A DNA stretch of 27,603 nt from a virus, in the IMG/VR virus record IMGVR_UViG_3300007516_000106, positions 1-27,603 of that record. The stretch is one strand, 5' to 3'. Both the position numbers and the translations under genes were made by a program. Shown piece by piece: positions 7,979 through 16,178 of the stretch; position 1 is the stretch's first letter, and each line of letters begins with the position of its first letter. Below the pieces are notes generated by a model, which saw nothing but the letters and a program-made list of their open reading frames with translations, was not told where the DNA came from and did no database searches.

Positions 7979-9798
7979 ATATCACATCATTATTTTCTAG
8001 CCGGGTGGTAAATATTGACGTTCCAGAAGTCACCCAAATTCGAGCCAGCTTTGTTTATAATTTTTTCATGAAAAACGAAAGAGAAAATGAAAACGGAGAA
8101 GTTCGTCATGATATTTTAACCAGATCACCCGACGCTTTTGATCCTATCACAATTGATAGACTTTCAAAATTTATTCCTAGATTTGTTCGCATCGAATTTG
8201 TGCCTGTTCCAAGTGGTTTATTAGGCACGAATTCGCATAAAAATGACATAAAAATCAAAGATTTTTTGAACGTTCTACAAGATGAACAAAAAATTTCTGG
8301 TCGTGATTTTACCAGAATTAATTTTCAAGAGAGTAATTTAAACGGAAAACTTTTCTTTTTGGCTCGGAAAGTTTTGGAGAAAAAAATCGACCAACAAAAT
8401 GCTGCACTAGGAACTCAAATTACTGCTGCCCAAAACAACCTTTCTGCGGAAATAACGCAACTCTCCCCTATTGATCAAGCGAGATTACTTAACAGTTTAA
8501 CATCTACTGATGTTTCGAATCAATTTATTGTAAGAAGCCTCAACAACATTCAAGCACTTGGCTCGCGTTTTATTGACGAGAACACTAAAGAGGAAATCGT
8601 TGAAGACCAACTTGAAGAGCTAAGGAAAGTTTCGTTGACAACTCGTTTAAACAATAAAGTCGTCGCGCAATTAGCGCGCAGTTCGGCGACCGATTCTCTG
8701 GGTTCCTACGAGGCTGAACTGACCACTGTCTTGCCGACTTTGGACTCTGTTCAGGCGAACACACGCGCGGGCTCCAATGGCTCTGCAAACGTCATTAGAG
8801 CAGCGGATTACGAGACCGAAATCGAGTATATCCAAACGGATTCAGTGGACGCAAATGGTTTCACTCCGAGTTTATATGTAAGGGGCTATATTATTGACAA
8901 ATATGAAGTTCAAGAGAACGGAGTTTATGTCCCCAAGGGGCAAATTGTCATTGAAAATTCCGATGTTGGCACAACAGTTGATTTACAGATCAAATATGGC
9001 GCCACATACGTTTACACAATTCGTAGTATTGCATTGATCAACATAGAAGCGTTCAGCGATACAAATGTTCAGAGTATTATCGCGTTGGTATCTTCGAAGC
9101 CAAGCCAGCAAACAATCGTTCATTGCGTTGAAGCAGTACCACCGCCACCACCAGCAGATTTTGACGTTGTTTGGGATTATCAAAAACGAGTTCCTTGTGT
9201 TTTATGGTCATTTCCGATCAATACCCAAAGAGACGTGAAAAAATTCCAAATTTTCAAAAGATTAACAATTAATAGCCCTTTTGAGCTTGTTAAAATGTAT
9301 GATTTTGATGATTCAATAATCAAAAGTCAAAATTTTGAAACCCCTGATAGATCTTTAATAGAAATTTTAGAGCAACCAATTACATTTTACTACGACTATG
9401 ATTTTAACAAAGAAGGTTCATGCATCTATTCAGTATGTTGCGTTGATGCTCACGGCTTCTCGTCTAATTACTCAGTGCAATTCAGAATTCATTATGACGC
9501 ATTTTCTAACAAACTTACAAAAGAACTTGTTTCAACCGAAGGAACGCCAAAAGCATATCCCAACATGTTTTTAAACCAAGATACTTTTGTTGACACCATA
9601 AAATCTTCAGGTGCGGGGCAATTGAAAGTTATTTTTAATCCCGAGTATTTAAAAGTTGAGAATAGCCTTGGAGAAGATATGAGGCTTCTCGCCACTAATC
9701 GATCTTCTGGGGGGAAATATCGCCTTCAGTTTATCAATATGGACCTTCAGCAGCAAGTGTCCACAGACATCAATTTGATCGATCGTCGCTCAAGCTAA
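7975..9798 (+). CDS. Virion protein with coiled-coil segment and fibronectin-III-like domains
   Basis: A 607-residue protein translated from an ATG that overlaps the previous stop (ATGA). Residues about 125-185 look helical and coiled-coil-like (EKKIDQQNAALGTQITAAQN). Residues about 268-380 form one beta-sandwich-like segment (YGATYVYTIRSIALINIEA). After a proline linker, VPPPPPAD at 388-395, a second segment at about 395-510 has clear fibronectin-III character (KKFQIFKRLT, then SCIYSVCCVDAHGFSS). The layout resembles the 805-residue protein at 1845-4262, so the two may be distant relatives or partners in the same appendage. The role in the virion is inferred. A 90-nt gap follows, the largest within the structural block. 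Confidence 0.75.
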   Translation: MNITSLFSSRVVNIDVPEVTQIRASFVYNFFMKNERENENGEVRHDILTRSPDAFDPITIDRLSKFIPRFVRIEFVPVPSGLLGTNSHKNDIKIKDFLNVLQDEQKISGRDFTRINFQESNLNGKLFFLARKVLEKKIDQQNAALGTQITAAQNNLSAEITQLSPIDQARLLNSLTSTDVSNQFIVRSLNNIQALGSRFIDENTKEEIVEDQLEELRKVSLTTRLNNKVVAQLARSSATDSLGSYEAELTTVLPTLDSVQANTRAGSNGSANVIRAADYETEIEYIQTDSVDANGFTPSLYVRGYIIDKYEVQENGVYVPKGQIVIENSDVGTTVDLQIKYGATYVYTIRSIALINIEAFSDTNVQSIIALVSSKPSQQTIVHCVEAVPPPPPADFDVVWDYQKRVPCVLWSFPINTQRDVKKFQIFKRLTINSPFELVKMYDFDDSIIKSQNFETPDRSLIEILEQPITFYYDYDFNKEGSCIYSVCCVDAHGFSSNYSVQFRIHYDAFSNKLTKELVSTEGTPKAYPNMFLNQDTFVDTIKSSGAGQLKVIFNPEYLKVENSLGEDMRLLATNRSSGGKYRLQFINMDLQQQVSTDINLIDRRSS

Positions 9799-9888
9799 AA
9801 TGAAAAATTGAGTTATGAGTAGTTACTGATGTACTTTTAAAAAAGTAATACTAAAATAACCAACATTATTGAAGGATGGTAAAGGTTT
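9799..9888 (+). other. Intergenic region, largest gap in the structural block
   Basis: Ninety AT-rich bases between two virion genes. They hold a palindrome at 9832-9847 (tactttt, AA, aaaagta). Two purine-rich candidate ribosome binding sites precede the ATG at 9889: AAGGA at 9872-9876 and AAAGG at 9881-9885. The first is rather far and the second rather close. A promoter could sit here, but I see no convincing -35/-10 pair or T4-type late promoter. Confidence 0.5.
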
Positions 9889-10599
9889 ATGGGTTTTTTA
9901 ATTTCGGATAGTTCCAATATTATTTTAGATGCCGTTCTAACAGACACAGGAAGACAGTTCTTGGCACGAAATGATGGCAGTTTTAGCATTACAAAATTTG
10001 CTTTAGGCGACGACGAAGTTGATTATTCAATCATTCAAAAGTTTGGTCGTACTGTTGGTGCAGAAAAAATAGAAAAGAACACACCAGTTTTTGAAGGGTT
10101 GGCCAACCAGGGTCTAGCTCAAAAATTCAAACTGATCAGTGTTTCCAATCCATTACTCCTCACAATGCCGACGTTAACTCTTACCGGGCAAGAGGGAAGT
10201 GACACTGCTGCTTCTATTAATCTTGGGAGTATCACAGCCCGCAGAAAAACCCTGACTGTCTCACAGACTCTTCTTGAAGGATCTGTAGAAGTAGATCTCC
10301 GCGACCAATCTTTTATTGTTCAATTAAATGACATGTTTTTACAAGTCTCTGGTTCTCGTAGTGCAAGCACTGATGGTCAACAAAGAGCAACTTACACATT
10401 AATGAGAGACGCTAACACCACGGGGCAATTTGGTTCTAAACTCACTTTGGGGCTGGAAGTGAAATCGGTCACTGACACACAATTTGCTATTTATGGCGCC
10501 GCCCAGAATAAGCAACTAATCAAAACTTATGTAAAAGTAACTGGAATTAACTCCGGCGCTGTTCTTGAGTTCGAAATTAAAATTACTAAAGGCGCATAA
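9889..10599 (+). CDS. Virion/tail-associated protein with 'DAVLTDTGRQFL' domain
   Basis: A 236-residue protein with a strongly characteristic start: MGFLISDSSNIILDAVLTD, then TGRQFLARNDGSF and a 'FALGDDEVDY' turn. I recognise this start as recurring in large phages, and it is related in pattern to the start of the protein at 898-1842. The rest is beta-rich (TLTLTG, GSVEVDLRDQSFIVQLND, QFAIYGAAQNK), typical of an appendage or tail-tube-associated structural protein. No enzymatic motif is visible. It opens after the 90-nt gap and is followed 13 nt later by the 426-residue virion gene, which has its own AAGGA site, so the two are probably co-transcribed. Confidence 0.75.
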   Translation: MGFLISDSSNIILDAVLTDTGRQFLARNDGSFSITKFALGDDEVDYSIIQKFGRTVGAEKIEKNTPVFEGLANQGLAQKFKLISVSNPLLLTMPTLTLTGQEGSDTAASINLGSITARRKTLTVSQTLLEGSVEVDLRDQSFIVQLNDMFLQVSGSRSASTDGQQRATYTLMRDANTTGQFGSKLTLGLEVKSVTDTQFAIYGAAQNKQLIKTYVKVTGINSGAVLEFEIKITKGA

Positions 10600-10612
10600 G
10601 GAAATTTAAGAC

Positions 10613-11893
10613 ATGTCAACATATAAACAATTATCTGCTTCAGACAATCGTACTGCGCGCTCTGTTTTAAATCAGTTAGTAGATTTCCCGCAATCAATCA
10701 TCAGCGGAACGGTAACTCGTAGAAAATATCAAGTTTTCGTAACGGGCGGCGTTGGTGCTGGAGTAACTTCGTCTCTTTACCAAACGATTTATGACCAAGA
10801 CTACAGTCTTCAAACGGCTAACGCTCTTTTTGATATGACATTTGGATTACACAAAAATTCTCTAGCTGTTAGCGGATCAACTGCAAGCATAGATACTAGT
10901 GGAAAATATTTGTTTTTCTCGCAATCTGTCCAGATGAGAGAAAAAATGGACATTTATAAAACTTTCGCACAACGCCTTTTAGGCGATGCTGAGTCGCAAT
11001 TTGTGGCTACAACCTCCACTACAACAACCACAATTAACGAAGCTCTATTTATTAACTTTAAACGCTTGTTTCATCGCGATCAAATTAAAAGAGAATCTTT
11101 TGCCATGAAGTTCTTTCCGACTGGAAGCGAGAACTTCTCTGGTTCAGGTGGGTCGCTTGCGCGCTCTGGTACAGTGTTAAGCCCTTCAATTTTCACCGAT
11201 GTAGGAGCCGCTAGCAATAAAGAAATTTCGTTTGGTGGCCAAATTGGTACTATTGTCGATTCTTCAAATACAAATCGCCCTGTTGGTTTAATGTTTTATG
11301 ATCAAGGCGTCGCTGTTTTAGACATGCGTTCTTGTATTGATTTCAAACAAGGGCAAAATGGAATCGTAAGTGCAATGAGAGTAGCCACCCCCGCAACTCG
11401 AAATGGCTCTGCTTGGACAGGCGTTTCAACCACATTCCCAATCGCAGGCTCGCAAGAGTATTTCGAAGCTACGGGCACCGTAGCTGCTACTGAAAATGGC
11501 GGGGTTTTGTATCCATTCTCTAGATTCTTGGTTTCTGGATCGATTGATGATATTGTTGATCACATTGCTGTAAGCCGCTTCGGCGGTTCAGATCAAGCCA
11601 ATGACGCAACAATCGTTTTTCAAAATGCAACCAACATCAACTCAACATTGATTTTATGCCGCGCGGCGGCTGATGAGTTCAACTACTCTTCGAACCCAAC
11701 CTTCGTCGATGACGACAATAGAATTGTCGTCATCGACGAAGGCCAAGAAGAGTCTCAGCAATCCTTGACTTTTATCACGTCTGTCGGTCTTTACGATGCC
11801 AATAATAATTTACTTGCGGTTGCCAAGCTATCTCGGCCAGTTCAGAAAGATAGCACGAGAGATCTTCAGCTACAAGTTAGATTAGATTGGTAA
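10613..11893 (+). CDS. Virion structural protein (426 aa)
   Basis: A 426-residue protein with an AAGGA site at 10598-10602. The N-terminus (SASDNRTARSVLNQLVDFPQ, then SGTVTRRKYQVFVTGG) and the segment YQTIYDQDYSLQTANALFD look like a conserved virion protein of large myovirus-like phages. A Thr-rich stretch (TTSTTTTT, near 11010-11032) may be a linker. The last 42 residues (385-426) align without gaps to the last 42 residues of the LamG-like protein at 12219-14591 (shared pattern IT......D.N.N......L..P..K.........V.L). The gene contains the longest perfect inverted repeat in the window (11700-11742). Whether it is a tail, neck or fibre component is not clear. Confidence 0.75.
   Translation: MSTYKQLSASDNRTARSVLNQLVDFPQSIISGTVTRRKYQVFVTGGVGAGVTSSLYQTIYDQDYSLQTANALFDMTFGLHKNSLAVSGSTASIDTSGKYLFFSQSVQMREKMDIYKTFAQRLLGDAESQFVATTSTTTTTINEALFINFKRLFHRDQIKRESFAMKFFPTGSENFSGSGGSLARSGTVLSPSIFTDVGAASNKEISFGGQIGTIVDSSNTNRPVGLMFYDQGVAVLDMRSCIDFKQGQNGIVSAMRVATPATRNGSAWTGVSTTFPIAGSQEYFEATGTVAATENGGVLYPFSRFLVSGSIDDIVDHIAVSRFGGSDQANDATIVFQNATNINSTLILCRAAADEFNYSSNPTFVDDDNRIVVIDEGQEESQQSLTFITSVGLYDANNNLLAVAKLSRPVQKDSTRDLQLQVRLDW
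11467..11485. repeat. 8-bp perfect hairpin inside a virion gene
   Basis: agctacgg (11467-11474) pairs with ccgtagct (11478-11485) around a GCA loop, inside the 426-residue virion gene. It is a weaker member of the intragenic hairpins seen in this block. Confidence 0.6.
11700..11742. repeat. 20-bp perfect inverted repeat with 3-nt loop, plus outer stem
   Basis: Left arm 11700-11719 (ccttcgtcgatgacgacaat) is exactly complementary to right arm 11723-11742, with loop AGA. Seven further bases pair outside an internal loop: actcttc at 11685-11691 with gaagagt at 11747-11753. The structure lies about 150 bases before the stop of the 426-residue virion gene. No T-run follows it. Confidence 0.93.
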
Positions 11894-11909
11894 GTTTAAA
11901 TCTAATCTA
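11878..11909 (+). terminator. Stem-loop spanning the stop codon (possible terminator or processing site)
   Basis: tagattagatt (11878-11888) pairs exactly with aatctaatcta (11899-11909); the TAA stop of the 426-residue virion gene (11891-11893) sits in the loop. The stem is AT-rich and only mixed sequence with some T follows (gattctattgctttt), so it is at best a weak terminator. An overlapping shorter pairing, aatct with agatt around 11904, could compete. It could instead be an RNA end-protecting or processing hairpin. Confidence 0.35.
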
Positions 11910-11940
11910 CTAGATTGATTCTATTGCTTTTGAAGGTTTT

Positions 11941-12219
11941 ATGAAGAAAAAAACAGAAGTAATCAAAAAAAAAGATCCGTCAGAAATACGAAAAATCAAG
12001 AAAGTTATTGATCAAATCAGTGATTATGATCAATTTCTTGTTTTGGGAATGTTTCATTTGACGAAAATAGAAAATAAAATGAAGCACCTTGAAGAAATTC
12101 AGCCTTCATTGGTTTCTTTCTCAAAAGAAGTCCTTGAAAAACACATGAAGTACACCAAGCAACTTCAAGCAGCTTTACAAAAAATGGATTCTGAATTAAC
12201 AAAGTTGGCTAAAAATTAA
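11941..12219 (+). CDS. Small coiled-coil protein in the virion block
   Basis: A 92-residue, Lys- and Glu-rich protein, preceded by GAAGG about 4 nt upstream. The N-terminus is very basic (MKKKTEVIKKK); the rest is predicted helical with heptad-like spacing (LEEIQPSLVSFSKEVLEKHM, LQAALQKMDSELTKLAK). It could be a small oligomerisation or chaperone-like factor for the neighbouring virion proteins. Its stop overlaps the start of the LamG-like protein gene (TAATG), so the two are probably translated together. I do not recognise a family. Confidence 0.65.
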   Translation: MKKKTEVIKKKDPSEIRKIKKVIDQISDYDQFLVLGMFHLTKIENKMKHLEEIQPSLVSFSKEVLEKHMKYTKQLQAALQKMDSELTKLAKN

Positions 12220-14591
12220 TGACAATACAAGTTATTAGTCCCGATGAGATGGAATTCTTCACTTTAGAAACTCATCCTACCCGAAACTATATTTCAAGTT
12301 CCACCGGAGGAATCGAAGGTGAATTGTACCTGTTCGCCCGTCGCTCCGACACTGAAAAAGACATATCCCCCATTCCAGCTTTTATTGATAGAACTTACGG
12401 AGATTACAATCTAGATTCTTTTTTAAATATTGGGCATCTGAATGGCTCTACCACGCCATTCAACAACTATTCAGTGATGAATGATTATCTAGAGGCTTCG
12501 GGGCGACAATCGATTTCGGCGAGAAATTCACAAACATTAGAAATTATCCGGTTTGAGCCGCCTTTCAGGCTCAACTCCAACACTCTTCGGAAATTGGTTA
12601 CTGTTGACACTCTTATGCCGTATTACAGGACTGAGTACCCAACTGCTCAATTCGGGTACAACAATTACCATTCATTGAATTTTTTTACTGCATCGGCGCT
12701 CCCAGAAGAAGCAGCGCTTTTATACCCAAATTCAGCAAGTTCTGTATATCCACTGGGTTGTTATGCGGTTACTACATCATTTAGTTTTGATTTTTGGATT
12801 AATCCTCGCCAAACTACCGATGCCGAAGGAGATAATTTTAAAGCCGGAACGTTATTCCATTTATCATCAACCTACGCTGTATCCTTGATTACTGGCTCTT
12901 CAAAAGATGCCAATGGATTTCCTGATGGTTTTAGGTTGCTACTACAACTAAGTCATAGCGCCGATATTAGTCCGAGCGTCGCTATACCCGGCACGAATCT
13001 GAATGATTTGGTGTTTTTGTCTGATGACAATAGTTTAACAAAAAATGCGTGGCATCATGTCTCTATTCGTTGGGATGGAGCAAAAAATAACAAAACTGGC
13101 TCCATGCTCGTCGATGAAGTTGAGTGTGGTCCTTTCGTAATTCCTTTCGAAACTGTTTACCCGTATGGATTGTCATATCCCGATGAACAACCCACTGTAT
13201 TAGTGGTTGGAAATTACTACGAAGGTCTAAATACTGGTGTTTCTGCGCAGCGTTTGTTTTTATCGACCGATCCTGCCGCTAGAGATGGTTTCGTTAACAT
13301 GGCGCCTGGGATTACTGGCGAAGAATTTCCTGCTGGGCATCAAATGAGGCATCCATTGAATGCCGAAGTCCACGAACTAAAGATTTTCGATAAATACATC
13401 GACGACATTGCTCGCTTATCTTTTGCGTCAAGCAGCGTAGACAATTCTACATCCGAAGGGCTGATTTTCTATTTACCTCCTTTCTTCTCAGAGACATCTC
13501 CTATTAGAACATGGGATGCTTCTTCTTCTCAAGGTGGTATTTTACTCACACCTTTTTGTGCGGTAGATGGAAGAACGGCCGAACCATTCAATAAATTATT
13601 TTCTTTCGGTGTTGGTGGGCACCAAATCAATCTTGAGAATTTCACAACTGATTTAGCGCAAGGATTTTCTCCGCGTCATTGGTGTTTGACTGGGTCGGTT
13701 ATCTCGATTGACGCAGCCACTCCAACTACTGCAAATGATTATCTCTACGCCACTGGCTCTAGCGTGAAAAGAAATTTGCTGATTGCGCCGTGTGATAATG
13801 GATTGGTATTTCCAAATTACGATTTATTGCCGCACTCAAATCACATAAGATTTAAAAATGATCTTGGCACTTTAGACCCGTCATGGATATCTCTGAGAGA
13901 ACTAGTAGCCGATAGCACTTTTCACCCCGCTGCGACAGAAGAAGACGGAGCAATTTTGTCTGGCGTCGTAGCAGCCACCCCAGATGATTTAAGACACGTT
14001 TCTGAAAATTCTCAGACTCTCACGATTTTTCAAAGAACTCGTGATAACACTTCTAATCAAATAGTTTTTTTCGATATCAGCAACATGTTTTATGGAAACC
14101 AAATTAAACCGGGCACTTTTACACTAAGAGATCTCTCTATCAGCGGGTCCGAAGGCAAAATGAACATCCTTATCAAAGATGATGGACGTGGTAATCTTTA
14201 TCGAGCCGATGCATCAACATTTTGTGCTTCTTGGAATTCGATCGGGAATATTTTTTATAATGAAGGAATAGTGGTAATTAAAACTCCGCATTTGCCTTTT
14301 TTCGGGAAGGATCAATTTGAGATTAACTTCCAGGGTGTACAAAATATTCACACGCTGAAGTTCAATCTTTTGGCTAGGTCAAAAGCCCTCATTGCTTCTC
14401 ATAATGCTACTTACGATTCGTCATTGTCGGCTTCTTTCAGCCCCAGCAACCCGGATCAAAGATATGTGTACATTACAGGCATCAATATCCACGATGAGAA
14501 TCTAAACGTCATCACGCGAACTAACCTCGCTCAACCTCTCCTCAAAAGATTTGGTGATAAAATGATGTTCCACGTCAAACTCAATTACTGA
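12219..14591 (+). CDS. LamG/concanavalin-like virion protein (possible fibre or adhesin)
   Basis: A 790-residue protein. Residues about 185-400 have the pattern of a concanavalin-A-like (LamG) jelly roll: SFSFDFWINPRQTTDAEGDN, GTLFHLSST, then NAWHHVSIRWDG and TVLVVGNYYEG, and later AEVHELKIFDKYIDD. In phages this fold often binds glycans or forms part of fibres and decorations. The residues after about 400 are beta-rich without a motif I can name. The last 42 residues (749-790) match in length and pattern the C-terminus of the protein at 10613-11893. The start overlaps the coiled-coil gene by 1 nt; a 19-nt gap follows. Receptor or host-surface binding is a reasonable inference, not shown by the sequence. 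Confidence 0.78.
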   Translation: MTIQVISPDEMEFFTLETHPTRNYISSSTGGIEGELYLFARRSDTEKDISPIPAFIDRTYGDYNLDSFLNIGHLNGSTTPFNNYSVMNDYLEASGRQSISARNSQTLEIIRFEPPFRLNSNTLRKLVTVDTLMPYYRTEYPTAQFGYNNYHSLNFFTASALPEEAALLYPNSASSVYPLGCYAVTTSFSFDFWINPRQTTDAEGDNFKAGTLFHLSSTYAVSLITGSSKDANGFPDGFRLLLQLSHSADISPSVAIPGTNLNDLVFLSDDNSLTKNAWHHVSIRWDGAKNNKTGSMLVDEVECGPFVIPFETVYPYGLSYPDEQPTVLVVGNYYEGLNTGVSAQRLFLSTDPAARDGFVNMAPGITGEEFPAGHQMRHPLNAEVHELKIFDKYIDDIARLSFASSSVDNSTSEGLIFYLPPFFSETSPIRTWDASSSQGGILLTPFCAVDGRTAEPFNKLFSFGVGGHQINLENFTTDLAQGFSPRHWCLTGSVISIDAATPTTANDYLYATGSSVKRNLLIAPCDNGLVFPNYDLLPHSNHIRFKNDLGTLDPSWISLRELVADSTFHPAATEEDGAILSGVVAATPDDLRHVSENSQTLTIFQRTRDNTSNQIVFFDISNMFYGNQIKPGTFTLRDLSISGSEGKMNILIKDDGRGNLYRADASTFCASWNSIGNIFYNEGIVVIKTPHLPFFGKDQFEINFQGVQNIHTLKFNLLARSKALIASHNATYDSSLSASFSPSNPDQRYVYITGINIHDENLNVITRTNLAQPLLKRFGDKMMFHVKLNY

Positions 14592-14596
14592 ACTTT

Positions 14597-14608
14597 CTCT
14601 AATTAGAG
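14597..14608 (+). promoter_or_regulatory. Palindrome overlapping the ribosome binding site of the nuclease gene
   Basis: ctctaattagag is a perfect 12-nt palindrome just before the ATG at 14611, and its right half supplies the purine-rich AGAGG. Pairing within or between transcripts could mask the site. The functional claim is weak. Confidence 0.3.
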
Positions 14609-14610
14609 GT

Positions 14611-15057
14611 ATGGCTACTCGCAAAAAAACTACTATCACCGCTAAACCAAAAAAAAGACGCAGAAAAGGTAGGTATATTACTGGTGAACACATTAGCCCT
14701 AAATGCGCAGGGACGATAAAATATCGTTCTGGTTGGGAGCTTTCTGTTCTTAAGTCATTGGATTACGATGCAAGTGTGACTTCATATCTTTACGAAGCTT
14801 TTCACATCCCATATTTAGCAAATATCAGAACTGGTAAAATTAGAAAATATATTCCTGATTTTTATATCACATATGCTAATGGCCAGAAAAAAGTAGTTGA
14901 AGTAAAGCGAAAAGACAAAGTAACGGAACTGAAGACGGCCAAAAAATTACTAGCTGGCAAAGCTTGGTGCGACAAAAACAACATCATTTTTGAAGTTTGG
15001 ACAGATGCCACAATTGCCAGAATTCGCAAAGAGCTTGAAACTAAAGGCATCTTATGA
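14611..15057 (+). CDS. TnsA-like PD-(D/E)XK nuclease, phage head-completion type
   Basis: A 148-residue protein with a basic N-terminal arm (KPKKRRRKGR) and a restriction-endonuclease-like core. Visible residues fit the family: E43 in YRSGWE, D83 in YIPDF, and E97-V-K99 in VVEVKRK, followed by a helix with Lys residues and a final strand (NIIFEVWT). This arrangement is that of the TnsA N-terminal nuclease fold, which in phages also includes T4 gp4-type head-completion proteins that act on DNA at the filled head. Length is as expected for gp4-like proteins. A different role, such as DNA degradation or recombination, cannot be excluded. Its stop overlaps the ATG of the next gene (ATGA), so it is probably translated with the first of the ADP-ribosyltransferase-like paralogues. 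Confidence 0.8.
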   Translation: MATRKKTTITAKPKKRRRKGRYITGEHISPKCAGTIKYRSGWELSVLKSLDYDASVTSYLYEAFHIPYLANIRTGKIRKYIPDFYITYANGQKKVVEVKRKDKVTELKTAKKLLAGKAWCDKNNIIFEVWTDATIARIRKELETKGIL

Positions 15058-16160
15058 AAACACAATTAAAATCTTACATATCTTTAGTTATAGAAAATCG
15101 ATTAAACAAAGATAGTAGCGATAATTTTCGGCAGGTAAAATGGTTTGAAAATCTTGGAAAATACATCAAAGACGCGCCTCCTTATTATTACGTTCATTTT
15201 AGTGATTTAAACAAAGTTGGCATTAATCCTCGCTACAATCACTCTACACCTTTCGGAATTTATGCTTGGGTATTGAACTCAAAATTTTTTGAAATTTTGC
15301 AATCGAACCCACAGAGATTTTTTGCCACGGATCGTCCTTGCGTACACATATTAGAGTCTAGCGTCGGAGACGAAGAGACTTTGTTTTTGGATCAAGTAGG
15401 CCCTGCTGAGATAAAGTTTTTGGTGGAATGGTTAAGAACAGAGGGAATGCAATATATTCCCAATTTTCCACCTTCTCTTGCTGGATTAGCTAACAAACCA
15501 GAGGAGCTTCTTCGAAGAATTGTAGTGCTAGCCAGAGAGGAAACGGCCAGATTAGCCACTTCCTACCCTTCTGGAAAACTTTATTGGGAAATTCTAGAGG
15601 TGTTTTGTAATAAAGATTACAAATTATGGCGCAAAATATTGATGCAACTAGGCTACCAAGGGGTTGTAGATATTTCTCCTGAGCACGGGATCATTTATCC
15701 TTCAGAGCCCATGCAGGCTGTTTATTTTTCCAAAAGTTTTCTAACACAAATTACCACGTTGCAAAATCCGTCTTCAAACGAGATGTGCGGCAAAGGAGAA
15801 GACCCGGTTGTTTCCACGATTGCCCATTTAGCACCGGAAGCTGGCGCCACGTTGGAACCAAAATTCATAGAAAAATATTGGCCTAAAATTATGGGCTCTA
15901 GTGAAAAAACAAAACAACACGTTTTAATTAGTTTATTGAAAACTGGTCGTTCTGAGTTTGAATCCAAAATTAGAGAACTACTCAAAAACGAACCCATGCT
16001 TTTGTATGTCCTGGCTGGGGTCATGCTTGGGCCTCAAAACAAATTAAACTCGCCAGAGTTTGTTGAGAAATTCTGGAATACCTACAAAGATTTAATGAAA
16101 TCTCGTCTTTTGGCAACTCAGCGGCAGATTCTACAAAATCATTTTAAAATCTCGGCTTGA
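15054..16160 (+). CDS. ADP-ribosyltransferase-like paralogue 1, candidate injected head protein
   Basis: A 368-residue protein related to those at 19186-20340 and 20359-21525. Shared landmarks are YYVHFSDLNKVGINP (H48), STPFGIYAW (Y70), and YQGVVD followed by GIIYPSEPMQAVYFS (E218, Q221). The order His - Tyr - Glu/Gln across three motifs fits the H-Y-(E/Q) class of ADP-ribosyltransferase folds; activity is inference. After about residue 230 the protein is helical, repeat-like (FIEKYWPKIMG and FVEKFWNTYKD) and divergent from its paralogues. The N-terminus MKTQLKSYISLVIENRL is an amphipathic helix with a possible cut after VIE, resembling capsid-targeting sequences of T4 internal proteins. Coupling to the TnsA-like nuclease gene is compatible with a head-associated role. 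It lacks the near-identical 83-bp start of the other two. Confidence 0.7.
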   Translation: MKTQLKSYISLVIENRLNKDSSDNFRQVKWFENLGKYIKDAPPYYYVHFSDLNKVGINPRYNHSTPFGIYAWVLNSKFFEILQSNPQRFFATDRPCVHILESSVGDEETLFLDQVGPAEIKFLVEWLRTEGMQYIPNFPPSLAGLANKPEELLRRIVVLAREETARLATSYPSGKLYWEILEVFCNKDYKLWRKILMQLGYQGVVDISPEHGIIYPSEPMQAVYFSKSFLTQITTLQNPSSNEMCGKGEDPVVSTIAHLAPEAGATLEPKFIEKYWPKIMGSSEKTKQHVLISLLKTGRSEFESKIRELLKNEPMLLYVLAGVMLGPQNKLNSPEFVEKFWNTYKDLMKSRLLATQRQILQNHFKISA

Positions 16161-16178
16161 TGATGCTACACCATTTGA

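Noticed and set aside
1524-10108. Short palindromes such as gggaaatttccc (1524-1535), gttgttgcaacaac (6940-6953) and ggttggccaacc (10097-10108)
   Set aside because: At 12-14 bases, a few are expected by chance in 27.6 kb and none sits at a gene boundary.
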